This document shows, one piece after another, positions 27,458 through 37,500 of a DNA stretch of 64,000 bases; the first letter of the stretch is position 1; every line of letters begins with the position of its first letter. The stretch lies in NCBI RefSeq assembly GCF_002075795.1, contig NZ_CP020472.1, positions 2,401,001 to 2,465,000 of the forward strand, given 5' to 3'. The position numbers were made by a program, and so were the translations under genes. The stretch comes from Shewanella japonica (GTDB lineage: Bacteria; Pseudomonadota; Gammaproteobacteria; Enterobacterales; Shewanellaceae). Under the pieces are notes generated by a model. That model made no database searches. It was not told the DNA's origin and saw only the letters and a list, made by a program, of their open reading frames with translations.

Positions 27458-28000
27458 ATAAAGATCAAGAGAGCAGCAGGGCGACAGCCAGCCCCTAATC
27501 GTATTAACGATGAAATCACTGGCGTACCAGAAGTTCGTTTATCGGATATCAATGGTGAGGCAGTTGGAATCGTTAGTATTTCACAGGCACAGGAATTAGC
27601 TGACGAAGCAGGTGTAGACCTAGTTGAAATCAGCCCTAATGCTGAGCCACCTGTCTGTCGCATAATGGACTACGGTAAGTTCCTTTTTGATAAAGCGAAA
27701 GCGCAAAAGGAACAAAAGAAGAAGCAGAAACAGGTCCAGCTGAAGGAAATAAAATTCCGTCCTGGCACTGATGAAAACGACTATCAGGTAAAACTACGCA
27801 ACCTGATTCGTTTTCTTGAAGATGGGGACAAAGCGAAAATTACGCTGCGTTTCCGTGGTCGCGAAATGGCACACCAAAGCCTAGGTATGGATCTTTTGAA
27901 CCGTATCAAAGGTGATTTGGAAACATATGCTGTAGTTGAATCTTTCCCTAAAATGGAAGGTCGACAAGCAGTTATGGTCCTCGCACCTAAAAAGAAATAG
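27458..28000 (+). CDS. infC: Translation initiation factor IF-3, ATA start
   Basis: 180 residues. The frame has no ATG at its true beginning. The start is an ATA at 27458, with GGAGG 8 bases upstream and inside the end of thrS. From there it reads [20 protein letters not shown], the usual IF-3 N-terminus. The N-domain ([15 protein letters not shown]), linker ([19 protein letters not shown]) and C-domain ([14 protein letters not shown]) follow. Rare start codons are normal for infC, because IF-3 discriminates against them and so represses its own synthesis. Starting at the first ATG (27665) would remove the N-domain. Confidence 0.96.
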   Translation: MKIKRAAGRQPAPNRINDEITGVPEVRLSDINGEAVGIVSISQAQELADEAGVDLVEISPNAEPPVCRIMDYGKFLFDKAKAQKEQKKKQKQVQLKEIKFRPGTDENDYQVKLRNLIRFLEDGDKAKITLRFRGREMAHQSLGMDLLNRIKGDLETYAVVESFPKMEGRQAVMVLAPKKK

Positions 28001-28021
28001 TAGGGCAACCCACTAAAAAGT

Positions 28022-28047
28022 AGCAAAGTCCTTTTGAGGGTTTTGCT
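28022..28047 (+). promoter_or_regulatory. Hairpin in the infC-rpmI gap, possible L20 control site
   Basis: AGCAAA (28022-28027) pairs with TTTGCT (28042-28047), with further G-T and C-G pairs inside. No T-run follows. In Escherichia coli ribosomal protein L20 represses rpmI-rplT by binding structured mRNA in this region; the position here fits. Inference. Confidence 0.45.
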
Positions 28048-28088
28048 CGCCTTACGTTTTATTAATGTCCCAATGCGGAGTTTTAGCA

Positions 28089-28283
28089 ATGCCTAAAATG
28101 AAAACAGATAAGGGTGTTCAAAAGCGCTTCAGAAAAACCGCTAATGGTTTCAAGCGTAAACAAGCACACTTACGTCATATTTTGACAAAGAAGAGCACTA
28201 AGCGTAAACGTCACTTACGTGCTAAATGTTTAGTTGCAAAGTCTGATGTGCCAGCAATCGCACGTCAACTACCATACGCTTAA
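28089..28283 (+). CDS. rpmI: Ribosomal protein L35
   Basis: 64 residues from the ATG at 28089; the protein begins [13 protein letters not shown] as in other L35. An upstream in-frame ATG at 28065 would add eight residues not found in the family. Highly basic small 50S protein. Eighteen bases before rplT. Confidence 0.97.
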   Translation: MPKMKTDKGVQKRFRKTANGFKRKQAHLRHILTKKSTKRKRHLRAKCLVAKSDVPAIARQLPYA

Positions 28284-28301
28284 TTAAAGGAGATATGAAC
28301 A

Positions 28302-28661
28302 ATGCCTAGAGTTAAGCGTGGTGTAACCGCTCGTGCTCGTCACAAGAAAGTACTTAAATTAGCCAAAGGTTATTACGGAGCTCGCTCACGTACTTACCGC
28401 GTTGCTGTTCAAGCAGTAACTAAAGCTGGTCAATATGCTTACCGTGACCGTCGTCAGAAGAAACGTCAATTCCGTCAACTTTGGATTGCACGTATCAATG
28501 CGGCTTCTCGTCAAAATGGTCTTTCTTATAGCCGTTTCATTAATGGCCTTAAAAAAGCATCAATCGAAATCGATCGTAAGATTTTGGCTGACATCGCTGT
28601 ATTCGACAAAGTAGTTTTCACTACTTTAGTTGAAAAAGCAAAAGAAGCTTTAGCTAAGTAA
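28302..28661 (+). CDS. rplT: Ribosomal protein L20
   Basis: 119 residues, family length 117-119. The N-terminus [18 protein letters not shown] is basic and extended, as needed to reach into 23S rRNA; the globular part contains [18 protein letters not shown]. It is a 50S assembly protein and the translational repressor of its own operon. Ribosome site AAAGGAGA. It is the last gene of the operon, with a terminator 17 bases on. Confidence 0.98.
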
Positions 28662-28677
28662 TTAGCTATTATGCTTA

Positions 28678-28705
28678 AAGAAGGAGCCTTCGGGTTCCTT
28701 TTTTT
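28678..28705 (+). terminator. Terminator of the thrS-rplT operon
   Basis: AAGGAGCC, TTCG tetraloop, GGTTCCTT, then a T-run. Confidence 0.92.
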
Positions 28706-28783
28706 ATGCCCAAAATTCTTATAGGATAGTAAAAACACCGAATAAAATGTTGTGTTAATACTTTAGAGAATAGGTGTACTTAC

Positions 28784-29338
28784 ATGGAACAGTTACACAC
28801 TGAACGATTGCAAATTAGTTTAATGACACTCAACGATGGCGACTTGTTGTTTGAGTTAGATCAAGACCCTGCTGTGATGCAATACATAAACGGTGGCAAA
28901 GTCACTTCAGCACAAGAAATAGAAGACATTTATATTCCGAGGTTAGCTAAATACATCAACCCAGAACGAGGTTGGGGACTTTGGAAAGTATCTCTTAAAG
29001 AGCATCCTAGTTCTTTTCTTGGTTGGATACTCATTCGACCTATGCATTTCTTCACCCTGTCTCCTTCATATTCTGATTTAGAAATTGGCTGGCGTTTTAA
29101 ACAATCAACATGGGGAAGAGGAATAGCGACTGAAAGTGCAAAAGCTGTGATGGAGCATTTGCTTGCAACTCAGCAAAACATAAAGTATTTTTCCGCCATT
29201 GCAGATGAAGAAAACCTAGCTTCAATTAATATAATGAAAAAACTGGGTATGAAATATATTGAAAAACTGTCGCATCCTGATGTGGAAGGCGATGTAGACG
29301 TTGTTTTATATTCAAAAGACACAAAAAAAGCCAACTAA
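28784..29338 (+). CDS. GNAT-family N-acetyltransferase
   Basis: 184 residues. It begins with the RimJ/RimL-type opening (LHTERLQISLMTLNDGDLLFEL) and has LEIGWRFKQSTWGRGIATESAK, with the R/Q-x-x-G-x-G/A acetyl-CoA loop given here as TWGRGIA, followed by SINIMKKLGMKYIE. It acetylates an amine from acetyl-CoA; the substrate (protein N-terminus or small molecule) cannot be told. A lone gene whose stop codon sits in the loop of its own terminator. Confidence 0.88.
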   Translation: MEQLHTERLQISLMTLNDGDLLFELDQDPAVMQYINGGKVTSAQEIEDIYIPRLAKYINPERGWGLWKVSLKEHPSSFLGWILIRPMHFFTLSPSYSDLEIGWRFKQSTWGRGIATESAKAVMEHLLATQQNIKYFSAIADEENLASINIMKKLGMKYIEKLSHPDVEGDVDVVLYSKDTKKAN

Positions 29339-29353
29339 ATAGTTGGCTTTTTT
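29324..29353. terminator. Bidirectional terminator containing the GNAT stop codon
   Basis: AAAAAAGCCAAC / GTTGGCTTTTTT, 12-bp stem with the TAA stop in the 6-base loop. A-run on one side and T-run on the other make it bidirectional. Before the IS insertion at 29365 it would have lain about 20 bases beyond trxB and probably terminated that gene too. Confidence 0.9.
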
Positions 29354-29405
29354 CTATAATAGCATGTCCCGTCCTGAGATAAGTTGACACTTTGGAGACT
29401 TATCT

Positions 29406-29801
29406 ATGAAACCTTCAAGCGCAATCAGCGTTAAACGAACACAGCGTGATTACACATTAGGCTTTAAATTAGCCGTCGTCAGCCAAGTAGAAAAAGGCGA
29501 GCTAACCTATAAGCAAGCTCAAGAGCACTACGGTATCCAAGGTCGAAGCACCGTCCTTACATGGTTGAGAAAGCATGGTAGATTAGACTGGACACTCCCT
29601 ACTGAGCACTCTCTTATGTCTAAAAGTAAAGAAACCCGCGCCCAGAAAATTAAACGATTAGAGAAGCAAGTTTCTAACCTAGAAATGAAAAATATGATTT
29701 ATGGCGATATGGTTGAACTGTTAAAAAATGAATATGGTATCGATTTAGAAAAAAAGTACTTAGCCGAGCGCTCTGGATTGCCAAAGAAAAAGGCACGGTA
29801 A
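29406..29801 (+). CDS. IS3-family OrfA (helix-turn-helix protein), copy 1
   Basis: 131 residues. An N-terminal helix-turn-helix (YTLGFKLAVVSQVEKGELTYKQAQEHYGI, QGRSTVLTWLRKHG) binds the element's ends. A C-terminal leucine-zipper-like coiled coil (about 78-110, KIKRLEKQVSNLEMKNMIYG) gives dimerisation. A perfect slippery heptamer A-AAA-AAG at 29750-29756 allows a -1 shift into OrfB, giving a fusion of about 409 residues. Identical in protein sequence to the other copy. Confidence 0.94.
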   Translation: MKPSSAISVKRTQRDYTLGFKLAVVSQVEKGELTYKQAQEHYGIQGRSTVLTWLRKHGRLDWTLPTEHSLMSKSKETRAQKIKRLEKQVSNLEMKNMIYGDMVELLKNEYGIDLEKKYLAERSGLPKKKAR

Positions 29802-30634
29802 AGCTAGCGGCAGCGAGTCGGCAATTTAATTTATCAAGACAAGCGATTTACCAGTGGAAACAACGTGCTGAAACAAGAACCGAAAGGCTTAAACCCGTTG
29901 TGTCGATGGTGAAGTATTGGCGCCAGTTTATGCCAAGATTGGGGACACGTAAGCTCTACCAGCTCATCAAGCCACAGTTGGTTGAGCAAGGCATAAAACT
30001 CGGTCGGGATGGGCTATTTCAATACTTGAAACAGCGAGATATGTTGGTGAAGCCGAGAAAAAACTACACCAAAACAACGAATAGTCATCACTGGCTTAGA
30101 AAGCATCCTAATTTGCTTAAAGACAAGATTGTTGAACGAGTAGAAGAAGTGCTAGTTAGCGACATCACCTACGTGAAATCAGATGAAGGAACACATTACT
30201 TATCGCTGGTGACAGACGCATATTCTAGAAAAATAATGGGGTACGAGTTAAGTCATGAGATGAAAGCGAGCGATGTCGTCAAAGCGCTGGATATGACGGT
30301 AAAGAGTCGTCAAACAACAGGTCATATCATTCATCACTCAGACAGAGGGATGCAGTATTGCTCAGAGGAATACCAAATGGCATTAGCAGTGAACGGTATG
30401 ACGCCATCAATGACGGATGGGTATGACTGCTACCAAAATGCACTGGCTGAGCGTGTGAATGGTATTTTAAAGCATGAGTTTTTGCTTTATCGCTGCCGAA
30501 CGATGGAGGAGCTCAGGACCTTGGTCAAGGAATCGGTAGCAATTTACAATGAATTACGACCGCATCTTAGTTTAGGGATGAAAACCCCAAACGAGGTGCA
30601 TGAAAAAGCCAGTAGGGAGTACCAACTGGCTTAA
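29756..30634 (+). CDS. IS3-family OrfB transposase (made by -1 frameshift), copy 1
   Basis: The frame is open from the slippery heptamer at 29750-29756 to 30634, 292 residues. There is no good ATG before 29906, and the segment before it encodes a second helix-turn-helix (KLAAASRQFNLSRQAIYQWK) that the transposase needs, so production by -1 frameshift as OrfAB is expected. DDE core: D in LVSDITYVKS, D in HHSDRGMQY, E in LAERVNGILKHEF. It cuts and joins the element ends. Confidence 0.92.
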   Translation, partial: VLSRALWIAKEKGTVKLAAASRQFNLSRQAIYQWKQRAETRTERLKPVVSMVKYWRQFMPRLGTRKLYQLIKPQLVEQGIKLGRDGLFQYLKQRDMLVKPRKNYTKTTNSHHWLRKHPNLLKDKIVERVEEVLVSDITYVKSDEGTHYLSLVTDAYSRKIMGYELSHEMKASDVVKALDMTVKSRQTTGHIIHHSDRGMQYCSEEYQMALAVNGMTPSMTDGYDCYQNALAERVNGILKHEFLLYRCRTMEELRTLVKESVAIYNELRPHLSLGMKTPNEVHEKASREYQLA

Positions 30635-30671
30635 CAAAAACCGTCAACCTATTTTAGGGCTAGACAGCAAT

Positions 30672-31643
<972 letters not shown>

Positions 31644-31744
31644 TCATATGCCTAAGCAATTTGAATGGATTGTAGGGAATTTAACGGGGCGGGTAAAGCG
31701 CAGTTCGGTCTAACTTATAGATTGCTTTAATCGACTATGTACAC

Positions 31745-31769
31745 AAAAGACACCAAAGTGGTGCCTTTT
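31745..31769 (-). terminator. Terminator of msrA
   Basis: On the minus strand: AAAAGG, CACCA, loop, TGGTG, TCTTTT. It lies 25 bases beyond the msrA stop. The pairing is complete only on the minus strand (G-T where plus has A-C). Confidence 0.7.
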
Positions 31770-31794
31770 TATACTTATTTTCAGCGCTTACTTG

Positions 31795-32274
31795 TTAAAA
31801 CGAAATATGACAGCTCGGCAAGTCATTCTTTTCTAGATAATTTTGGTGGTATTCTTCAGCTATGTGGAAACGCTTTAATGGTACAATTTCTGTAACAATT
31901 TGACGGTTTCCCCATTTTCCACTGGCGATTAATTGTTGTTTTGCTGACTCAGCTATTTCTTTTTGTTGATCATCATGGAAAAAGATAGTGCTTCTATACT
32001 GTGTGCCAATATCTTCACCTTGTTGATTCAAGGTCGTCGGATTGTGATTTTGCCAAAAAACAGCGACTAAGGTTTCGTACGAGACGATGGTTTCGTCAAA
32101 TTCAACTTGAACTACTTCGGCATGGCCAGTGTTACCCGCTTTAACTTCAGCATAAGTTTGGTATTGATCATTCCCGCCCATATAACCGCATTTGGCATCT
32201 AAAACACCTTCTACTTGTTTAAAGAAGTATTCGACGCCCCAAAAACAGCCTGCACCAAATGTTGCTAATGTCAT
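31795..32274 (-). CDS. msrA: Peptide methionine-S-sulfoxide reductase
   Basis: 159 residues from the ATG at 32274, giving TLATFGAGCFWGVEYFFKQV, the standard MsrA start. In-frame ATG (32286) and GTG (32322) codons upstream give 163 or 175 residues but have no better ribosome site. The catalytic cysteine is in GAGCFWG. HNPTTLNQQGEDIGTQYRSTIF and HQNYLEKN are conserved. Cys in LPSCHISF may be the resolving residue. It repairs oxidised methionine using thioredoxin. It is upstream of trxB on the same strand. Confidence 0.93.
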   Translation of the reverse strand: MTLATFGAGCFWGVEYFFKQVEGVLDAKCGYMGGNDQYQTYAEVKAGNTGHAEVVQVEFDETIVSYETLVAVFWQNHNPTTLNQQGEDIGTQYRSTIFFHDDQQKEIAESAKQQLIASGKWGNRQIVTEIVPLKRFHIAEEYHQNYLEKNDLPSCHISF

Positions 32275-32445
32275 AGTTATACCCATAAAGAAGTCTAGAT
32301 GGCTAAAAGTATATTTGTTCACAGCAGGAATGCAAGCAAAGATTTACATTTTGTTAAATGACACTTAACGTTAGCGTTCATTGAATGTGTTAGAATCAAC
32401 ACGATTATGAAACCTATTCGTTTAAACGTCTTTCAAGGAGTCTTT

Positions 32446-33477
32446 GTGTTTCAGCAATTAATGGACGATCATGACTTTCTCGCTTTTACTTTGGCCAATA
32501 TTGATAAGCCTTTAAAAAGCCAAGCATTCACATTATCAAATCAAACAACAGTCACAATCTTAGATAATGGTGTAATCAGCTTTAGCCCCGCATCTGGCTC
32601 TACAAAGGATGTGGTTTTATCATGTGCCATTCATGGTAATGAAACCGCGCCTATAGAAATATGTAACAAACTCATCAGTGATTTACTTACTTGTAAAATA
32701 GAAACGCTGCATCGTGTTTTATTCATTATTGGTAACCCTGATTCTATATTGACTCAAACACGCTTTGTTGAAGAGAACATGAACCGTTTGTTTTCAGGTG
32801 CTCATTCAGATGGAGAAGGGCTGATAAATAAAGAGCGAGTGAGAGCTAAAGCGCTAGAACAATACGTCAGTGATTTTTTCAATGACAATGATAACTCGCA
32901 GCGTATTCATTACGATTTGCACACTGCTATCAAGCCTTCAAAGCATGAAAAGTTTGCGATATATCCCTATAGACCAGGCAGAGCATTCAGTGCAAAACAA
33001 ATAATGTTTTTAGCAGGCTGCGATGTAGATACGATTTTGTTTCATCACGAACCCACAACAACATTTAGTTATTTTTCATCAGAGCAATTTAAAGCTGATG
33101 CGTTTACCGTTGAGCTAGGTAAAGTTATGCCATTTGGTGAAAATGATATGCATAAATTTGCAAATACCCACAAAATGTTAGCGGCGCTAATTACTCAAAT
33201 AGAACCAGAATTAGCAGTATTCGATAGCAATAAACTCAACCTGTATAAAGTATCACGTTCAATCAATAAGCATTTTGATGATTTTGCTTTTTCATTTTCT
33301 AAGACGACTGAAAACTTTACAGGCTTTGAGCAAGGCCAGACTTTAGCAATTGAAAATAATCAACAGATAAAGGTTATAGAGCCCTACGAAGCTATCGTTT
33401 TTCCAAATGAAAATGTACCTGTTGGGCAACGCACGGTATTATGTTTAGTACCAGCGCCCAATGAAGATATTCAATAA
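32446..33477 (+). CDS. astE: Succinylglutamate desuccinylase/aspartoacylase family protein
   Basis: 343 residues from a GTG at 32446 that has AAGGAG 5 bases upstream; this matches the family length of about 344. An ATG at 32407 lacks a ribosome site. The zinc-carboxypeptidase-like fold shows H63-x-x-E66 in IHGNETAP, the third ligand H159 in YDLHTA, and the catalytic glutamate in FTVELGK. The last step of the arginine succinyltransferase pathway is the likely reaction. No other ast genes are adjacent, so the assignment rests on family resemblance. Confidence 0.85.
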   Translation: MFQQLMDDHDFLAFTLANIDKPLKSQAFTLSNQTTVTILDNGVISFSPASGSTKDVVLSCAIHGNETAPIEICNKLISDLLTCKIETLHRVLFIIGNPDSILTQTRFVEENMNRLFSGAHSDGEGLINKERVRAKALEQYVSDFFNDNDNSQRIHYDLHTAIKPSKHEKFAIYPYRPGRAFSAKQIMFLAGCDVDTILFHHEPTTTFSYFSSEQFKADAFTVELGKVMPFGENDMHKFANTHKMLAALITQIEPELAVFDSNKLNLYKVSRSINKHFDDFAFSFSKTTENFTGFEQGQTLAIENNQQIKVIEPYEAIVFPNENVPVGQRTVLCLVPAPNEDIQ

Positions 33478-33627
33478 CTTGTAAAGTTAGATATACAAAT
33501 TTTTTGCAAGGTTATTTACCAACAAGAAAGCACATTAGTTGATAGTAAGTTTACGTTAACGTAATGTGCTTTCGCATATAATAAATTAAGCTTTATTTTA
33601 TAAGGCCTCAGATAACAAGAGCATAAT

Positions 33628-34806
33628 ATGAGCAACGCACCGCTGAATAATGAAACAGTGCATCGTGTCAGCTTCTTAGACAAAGCGTCATTGCACATTC
33701 CTATTTTAAAAATTCTGCAAGCAGACGGTACCACATATGAAAATGCGGTGATGCCTGTCATTGATCAAGCACTAGCTGAACGTATTTACGACACTTGTGT
33801 ATTTACCCGTGTTTTAGACGAACGTATGTTAAGTGCGCAGCGTCAAGGTCGGATTAGTTTTTACATGACCTGTACTGGTGAAGAAGCCTCAATTATTGGT
33901 AGTACAGCTGCGCTTGATGATGGCGACGTAATACTTGCCCAGTACCGTGAGCATGCTTCTTTACGCTATCGTGGTTTCACCACAGAGCAATTCATGAATC
34001 AAATGTTCAGTAATGAGAAAGATTTAGGCAAAGGACGTCAAATGCCAATTCATTACGGCAGTAATGAACTTAATTATCAAACCATTTCTTCACCTCTAGC
34101 GACGCAAATACCTCAAGCAACTGGTGTTGCTCATGCATTCAAGTTACAAGGTAAACGTAACGTAGCAATTTGCTATTTTGGTGAAGGTGCAGCTTCAGAA
34201 GGTGATTTTCATGCTGGCTTAAATATGGCCGCAGTGCTTAAGTCTCCGACTATCTTTTTCTGCCGTAACAATGGTTACGCCATTTCAACTCCAACTGAAG
34301 AGCAATTTGCTGGTAATGGTATTGCGAGTCGTGGTGTTGGTTATGGTATGCACACTATTAGAGTTGATGGTAATGACATGCTTGCAGTATTAGCTGCAAC
34401 ACAACAAGCTAGAGCTTATGCACTTGAACATAATGCACCAGTGTTGATTGAAGCGATGACATATCGTCTTGGTGCGCATTCATCATCGGATGATCCTTCA
34501 GGTTATCGCTCTAAAGAAGAAGAAGCCAAGTGGGAACAACATGATCCCGTAAAACGCTTTAAGCTTTGGATGATCAATAAAGATTGGCTAAACGAAAAAG
34601 ACGACGCTGCTCAGTATGAACATTACCGAGAAGAAGTGTTAAACGCAGTAAAAGTCGCAGAGAAAGTGCCATTACCGCACCTTGACTCATTGATTACAGA
34701 TGTATTGGATAAGCCAACGCCAGCCCTTGAAAAGCAATTGGCAGAGCTAAAACAACATATTAAGAAATATCCAAAGTCATATCCAAAAAGTGCAGGGAGA
34801 ATTTAA
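33628..34806 (+). CDS. bkdA1: Branched-chain 2-oxoacid dehydrogenase E1 alpha
   Basis: 392 residues. The thiamine-diphosphate motif runs from [12 protein letters not shown] to [30 protein letters not shown] and [13 protein letters not shown] are typical of BCKDH rather than pyruvate E1. With the beta subunit it decarboxylates the 2-oxoacids of valine, leucine and isoleucine and loads the E2 lipoyl arm. First gene of a three-gene operon; the beta gene starts 2 bases after its stop. Confidence 0.95.
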   Translation: MSNAPLNNETVHRVSFLDKASLHIPILKILQADGTTYENAVMPVIDQALAERIYDTCVFTRVLDERMLSAQRQGRISFYMTCTGEEASIIGSTAALDDGDVILAQYREHASLRYRGFTTEQFMNQMFSNEKDLGKGRQMPIHYGSNELNYQTISSPLATQIPQATGVAHAFKLQGKRNVAICYFGEGAASEGDFHAGLNMAAVLKSPTIFFCRNNGYAISTPTEEQFAGNGIASRGVGYGMHTIRVDGNDMLAVLAATQQARAYALEHNAPVLIEAMTYRLGAHSSSDDPSGYRSKEEEAKWEQHDPVKRFKLWMINKDWLNEKDDAAQYEHYREEVLNAVKVAEKVPLPHLDSLITDVLDKPTPALEKQLAELKQHIKKYPKSYPKSAGRI

Positions 34807-34808
34807 TC

Positions 34809-35786
34809 GTGGCTGAAATGAATATGTTACACGCCATCAACGATGCGTTATCAATCGCAATGACTGATGATGAGCGCATGGTAGTATTTGGCGAAGATGT
34901 TGGCCATTTTGGTGGTGTTTTCCGTGCAACTTCTGGTTTACAAGAAAAATTTGGTCGTGAACGTTGTTTCAATACACCGTTAACAGAACAAGGCATTGCA
35001 GGTTTTGCCAATGGTCTTGCCTCTAACGGCATGACAGCAGTTGCTGAAATTCAATTTGCTGATTACATTTTTCCAGCCTTTGATCAAATCGTGAATGAAA
35101 CTGCAAAATTCAGATACCGCAGTGGTAATCAGTTTAATGTCGGTGGTTTAACCTTTAGAACACCTTACGGTGGTGGTATTGCAGGTGGTCATTATCATTC
35201 ACAATCTCCTGAGGCTTACTTCACACAAACTCCAGGATTAAAGGTTGTAGTACCCCGTAATCCAGAACAAGCTAAAGGATTATTGTTAGCATCAATTCGC
35301 GATCCTAACCCTGTTATCTTTTTTGAACCTAAACGTTTGTATCGTGCATCTGTTGGCGAAGTACCTGCTGGTGATTTTGTTATCGAACTCGGTAAAGCCG
35401 AAGTCGTTAAAGTAGGTAGCGATATAACCTTATTAGGTTGGGGCGCTCAGATGGAAATTTTAGAAAAAGCGGCCAAAATGGCAGAAAAAGACGGTATTTC
35501 TTGTGAAATTGTCGATTTACGTACTTTGTCTCCATGGGATGTTGATACCGTAGCTGCATCGGTTAAGAAAACAGGAAGACTTCTGATTAACCACGAAGCA
35601 CCTTTAACAGGTGGTTTTGCTGGTGAAATTGCTGCGCAAATCCAACAAGAATGTTTTTTACACCTAGAGTCGCCAATCAGTCGTGTTTGTGGTCTTGATA
35701 CACCATATCCTTTGATTCTTGAAAAAGAATACATGCCTGATGAGCTAAAAACTTATGAAGCTATTAAAGCCTCAGTCAATTTTTAG
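34809..35786 (+). CDS. bkdA2: Branched-chain 2-oxoacid dehydrogenase E1 beta
   Basis: 325 residues, normal length. Starts with [32 protein letters not shown], with the catalytic-site segment [14 protein letters not shown], the GYAVAGG-like region and the C-terminal ring [20 protein letters not shown]. It forms the alpha2-beta2 E1 with the upstream gene product. GTG start after GGGAGAATTTAATC. Confidence 0.95.
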   Translation: MAEMNMLHAINDALSIAMTDDERMVVFGEDVGHFGGVFRATSGLQEKFGRERCFNTPLTEQGIAGFANGLASNGMTAVAEIQFADYIFPAFDQIVNETAKFRYRSGNQFNVGGLTFRTPYGGGIAGGHYHSQSPEAYFTQTPGLKVVVPRNPEQAKGLLLASIRDPNPVIFFEPKRLYRASVGEVPAGDFVIELGKAEVVKVGSDITLLGWGAQMEILEKAAKMAEKDGISCEIVDLRTLSPWDVDTVAASVKKTGRLLINHEAPLTGGFAGEIAAQIQQECFLHLESPISRVCGLDTPYPLILEKEYMPDELKTYEAIKASVNF

Positions 35787-35795
35787 GAGCAAGAT

Positions 35796-37394
35796 ATGAT
35801 TAAAGATTTTATTTTGCCTGACATTGGCGAAGGTGTGGTTGAATGTGAGTTAGTTGATTGGATGGTCAAAGAAGGCGATGTTATCGTTGAAGATCAACCT
35901 ATCGCTGACGTTATGACAGATAAAGCATTAGTACAAATTCCTGCACCACATGGTGGCGTTGTGACAAAGTTATACTATGCAAAAGGTGAAATCGCTAAAG
36001 TACATGAGCCTTTATACGCCGTTGATATTGAAGCTACGTCAGCCGAGCAAACAAAACAAAGCTCATCACAGAATAACGATGCTCAAGTATCGACTGATCA
36101 GCAGAATGTAGAAATTGGCTCAACGACTGATTCAGTAACCGTATTAGGTAAAGCTGTTGAAGAATTCCTTTTACCGGATATAGGTGAAGGTATTGTCGAA
36201 TGTGAATTAGTTGAGTGGCTTGTAGAAGAGGGGGATCAAGTCGTTGAAGATCAACCCATCGCCGATGTCATGACTGATAAAGCGTTAGTACAAATACCTG
36301 CAATTAAAAATGGTAAAATTGTTAAGCTGCATTATCGAAAGGGTCAACTTGCTAAAGTTCATGAACCTTTATTTGCTATTGAAGTTGAATCAACAAGCTC
36401 AGTGGTTGAATCTACGCAAGTAGAAACGGCAACGACAGCTGTGGCTTCAACGACTTCTTCTGTACCACAAGGAAAAGCATTAGCAAGCCCTGCCGTTCGT
36501 CGCTTAGCGAGAATGTTAGATATCAACATTGCTGATGTACCCGGTAGTGGTAAGAGTGGTCGAGTATATAAAGAAGATGTAGAAAACTTTGCCAATGGCA
36601 GTTCATCTAATGCTCAGGCTCAACCTGTGACGACTCCGACACAATCACCTGTTAACGACACGGTTTCACAGTCTATTGTCAAACAAGCTGCAGATACAGT
36701 AGAGCCAATTAAAGGCGTAAAAGCGGTTATGGCTAAGATGATGGTTGAGTCAGTTTCAACTATTCCTCACTTTACTTATTGTGAAGAGTTTGATTTAACA
36801 GAATTAGTTGCACTTCGTACTGAGATGAAAGAACGTTATTCATCAGATGAAGTAAAACTAACCATGATGCCTTTCTTTATGAAGGCAATGTCTTTAGCAA
36901 TCAATTCATTCCCAGTGATGAACAGCCAAGTTAATTCAGATTGTAGCGAGTTAACATACAAGGCAAGTCATAATATTGGTATGGCCGTTGATTCAAAAGT
37001 GGGTTTGCTCGTACCAAATGTCAAAGACGTACAAGATAAATCTATTCTTGATGTTGCCGCAGAAATCACGCGACTAACTAACGCTGCTAGAAGTGGACGA
37101 GTCAGCCCTGCGGATTTAAAAGGTGGCACGATTTCAATTTCTAATATTGGCGCTTTAGGTGGCACAGTAGCCACGCCAATTATCAATAAACCAGAAGTCG
37201 CAATTGTTGCTTTAGGTAAACTACAGGTATTGCCTCGATTTAATGCTAAAGGTGAAGTTGAAGCACGTAAGATTATGCAAGTGAGTTGGTCTGGCGATCA
37301 TCGTGTTATTGATGGTGGCACCATTGCTCGTTTTTGTAATTTGTGGAAACAATATCTTGAGCAACCACAAGAAATGCTATTAGCGATGAAGTAG
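35796..37394 (+). CDS. bkdB: Dihydrolipoyl acyltransferase (E2) with two lipoyl domains
   Basis: 532 residues. Two lipoyl domains, with lysines K43 and K162 in near-identical DVMTDKALVQIP contexts, then linkers rich in Thr, Ser and Val, a peripheral subunit-binding domain (about 229-266, ASPAVRRLARMLDI), and the catalytic domain ending with SWSGDHRVIDGG. It is the core of the branched-chain 2-oxoacid dehydrogenase, forming acyl-CoA. No lpd (E3) follows, so the shared E3 must be encoded elsewhere. A strong terminator ends the operon. Confidence 0.95.
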   Translation: MIKDFILPDIGEGVVECELVDWMVKEGDVIVEDQPIADVMTDKALVQIPAPHGGVVTKLYYAKGEIAKVHEPLYAVDIEATSAEQTKQSSSQNNDAQVSTDQQNVEIGSTTDSVTVLGKAVEEFLLPDIGEGIVECELVEWLVEEGDQVVEDQPIADVMTDKALVQIPAIKNGKIVKLHYRKGQLAKVHEPLFAIEVESTSSVVESTQVETATTAVASTTSSVPQGKALASPAVRRLARMLDINIADVPGSGKSGRVYKEDVENFANGSSSNAQAQPVTTPTQSPVNDTVSQSIVKQAADTVEPIKGVKAVMAKMMVESVSTIPHFTYCEEFDLTELVALRTEMKERYSSDEVKLTMMPFFMKAMSLAINSFPVMNSQVNSDCSELTYKASHNIGMAVDSKVGLLVPNVKDVQDKSILDVAAEITRLTNAARSGRVSPADLKGGTISISNIGALGGTVATPIINKPEVAIVALGKLQVLPRFNAKGEVEARKIMQVSWSGDHRVIDGGTIARFCNLWKQYLEQPQEMLLAMK

Positions 37395-37417
37395 TCATCA
37401 TTGTTTTCAGCATAATC

Positions 37418-37450
37418 AAATTAAAGGACGCTAATGCGTCCTTTAATTTT
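37418..37450 (+). terminator. Terminator of the bkd operon
   Basis: AAATTAAAGGACGC, TAAT loop, GCGTCCTTTAATTT, with T residues following. Confidence 0.92.
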
Positions 37451-37500
37451 GTTAAGTGTTTTTGTATAATCCTCGGACGTTGTAACTTCTCGGAACCATA

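Larger units (their letters stand above)
29365..30666 (+). mobile_element. IS3-family insertion sequence, copy 1
   Basis: 1302 bp. Ends begin TGTCCCGTCCTGAG and finish CTAGACA. The terminal inverted repeats are about 25 bp with 18 matches. A 3-bp target duplication GCA flanks it (29362-29364 and 30667-30669). Two overlapping frames encode OrfA and the DDE transposase OrfB. A second copy of identical length lies inverted at 42384-43685. The right end differs from that copy at one seen position (30659, G versus A), where copy 1 departs from the left-end repeat. Confidence 0.96.
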
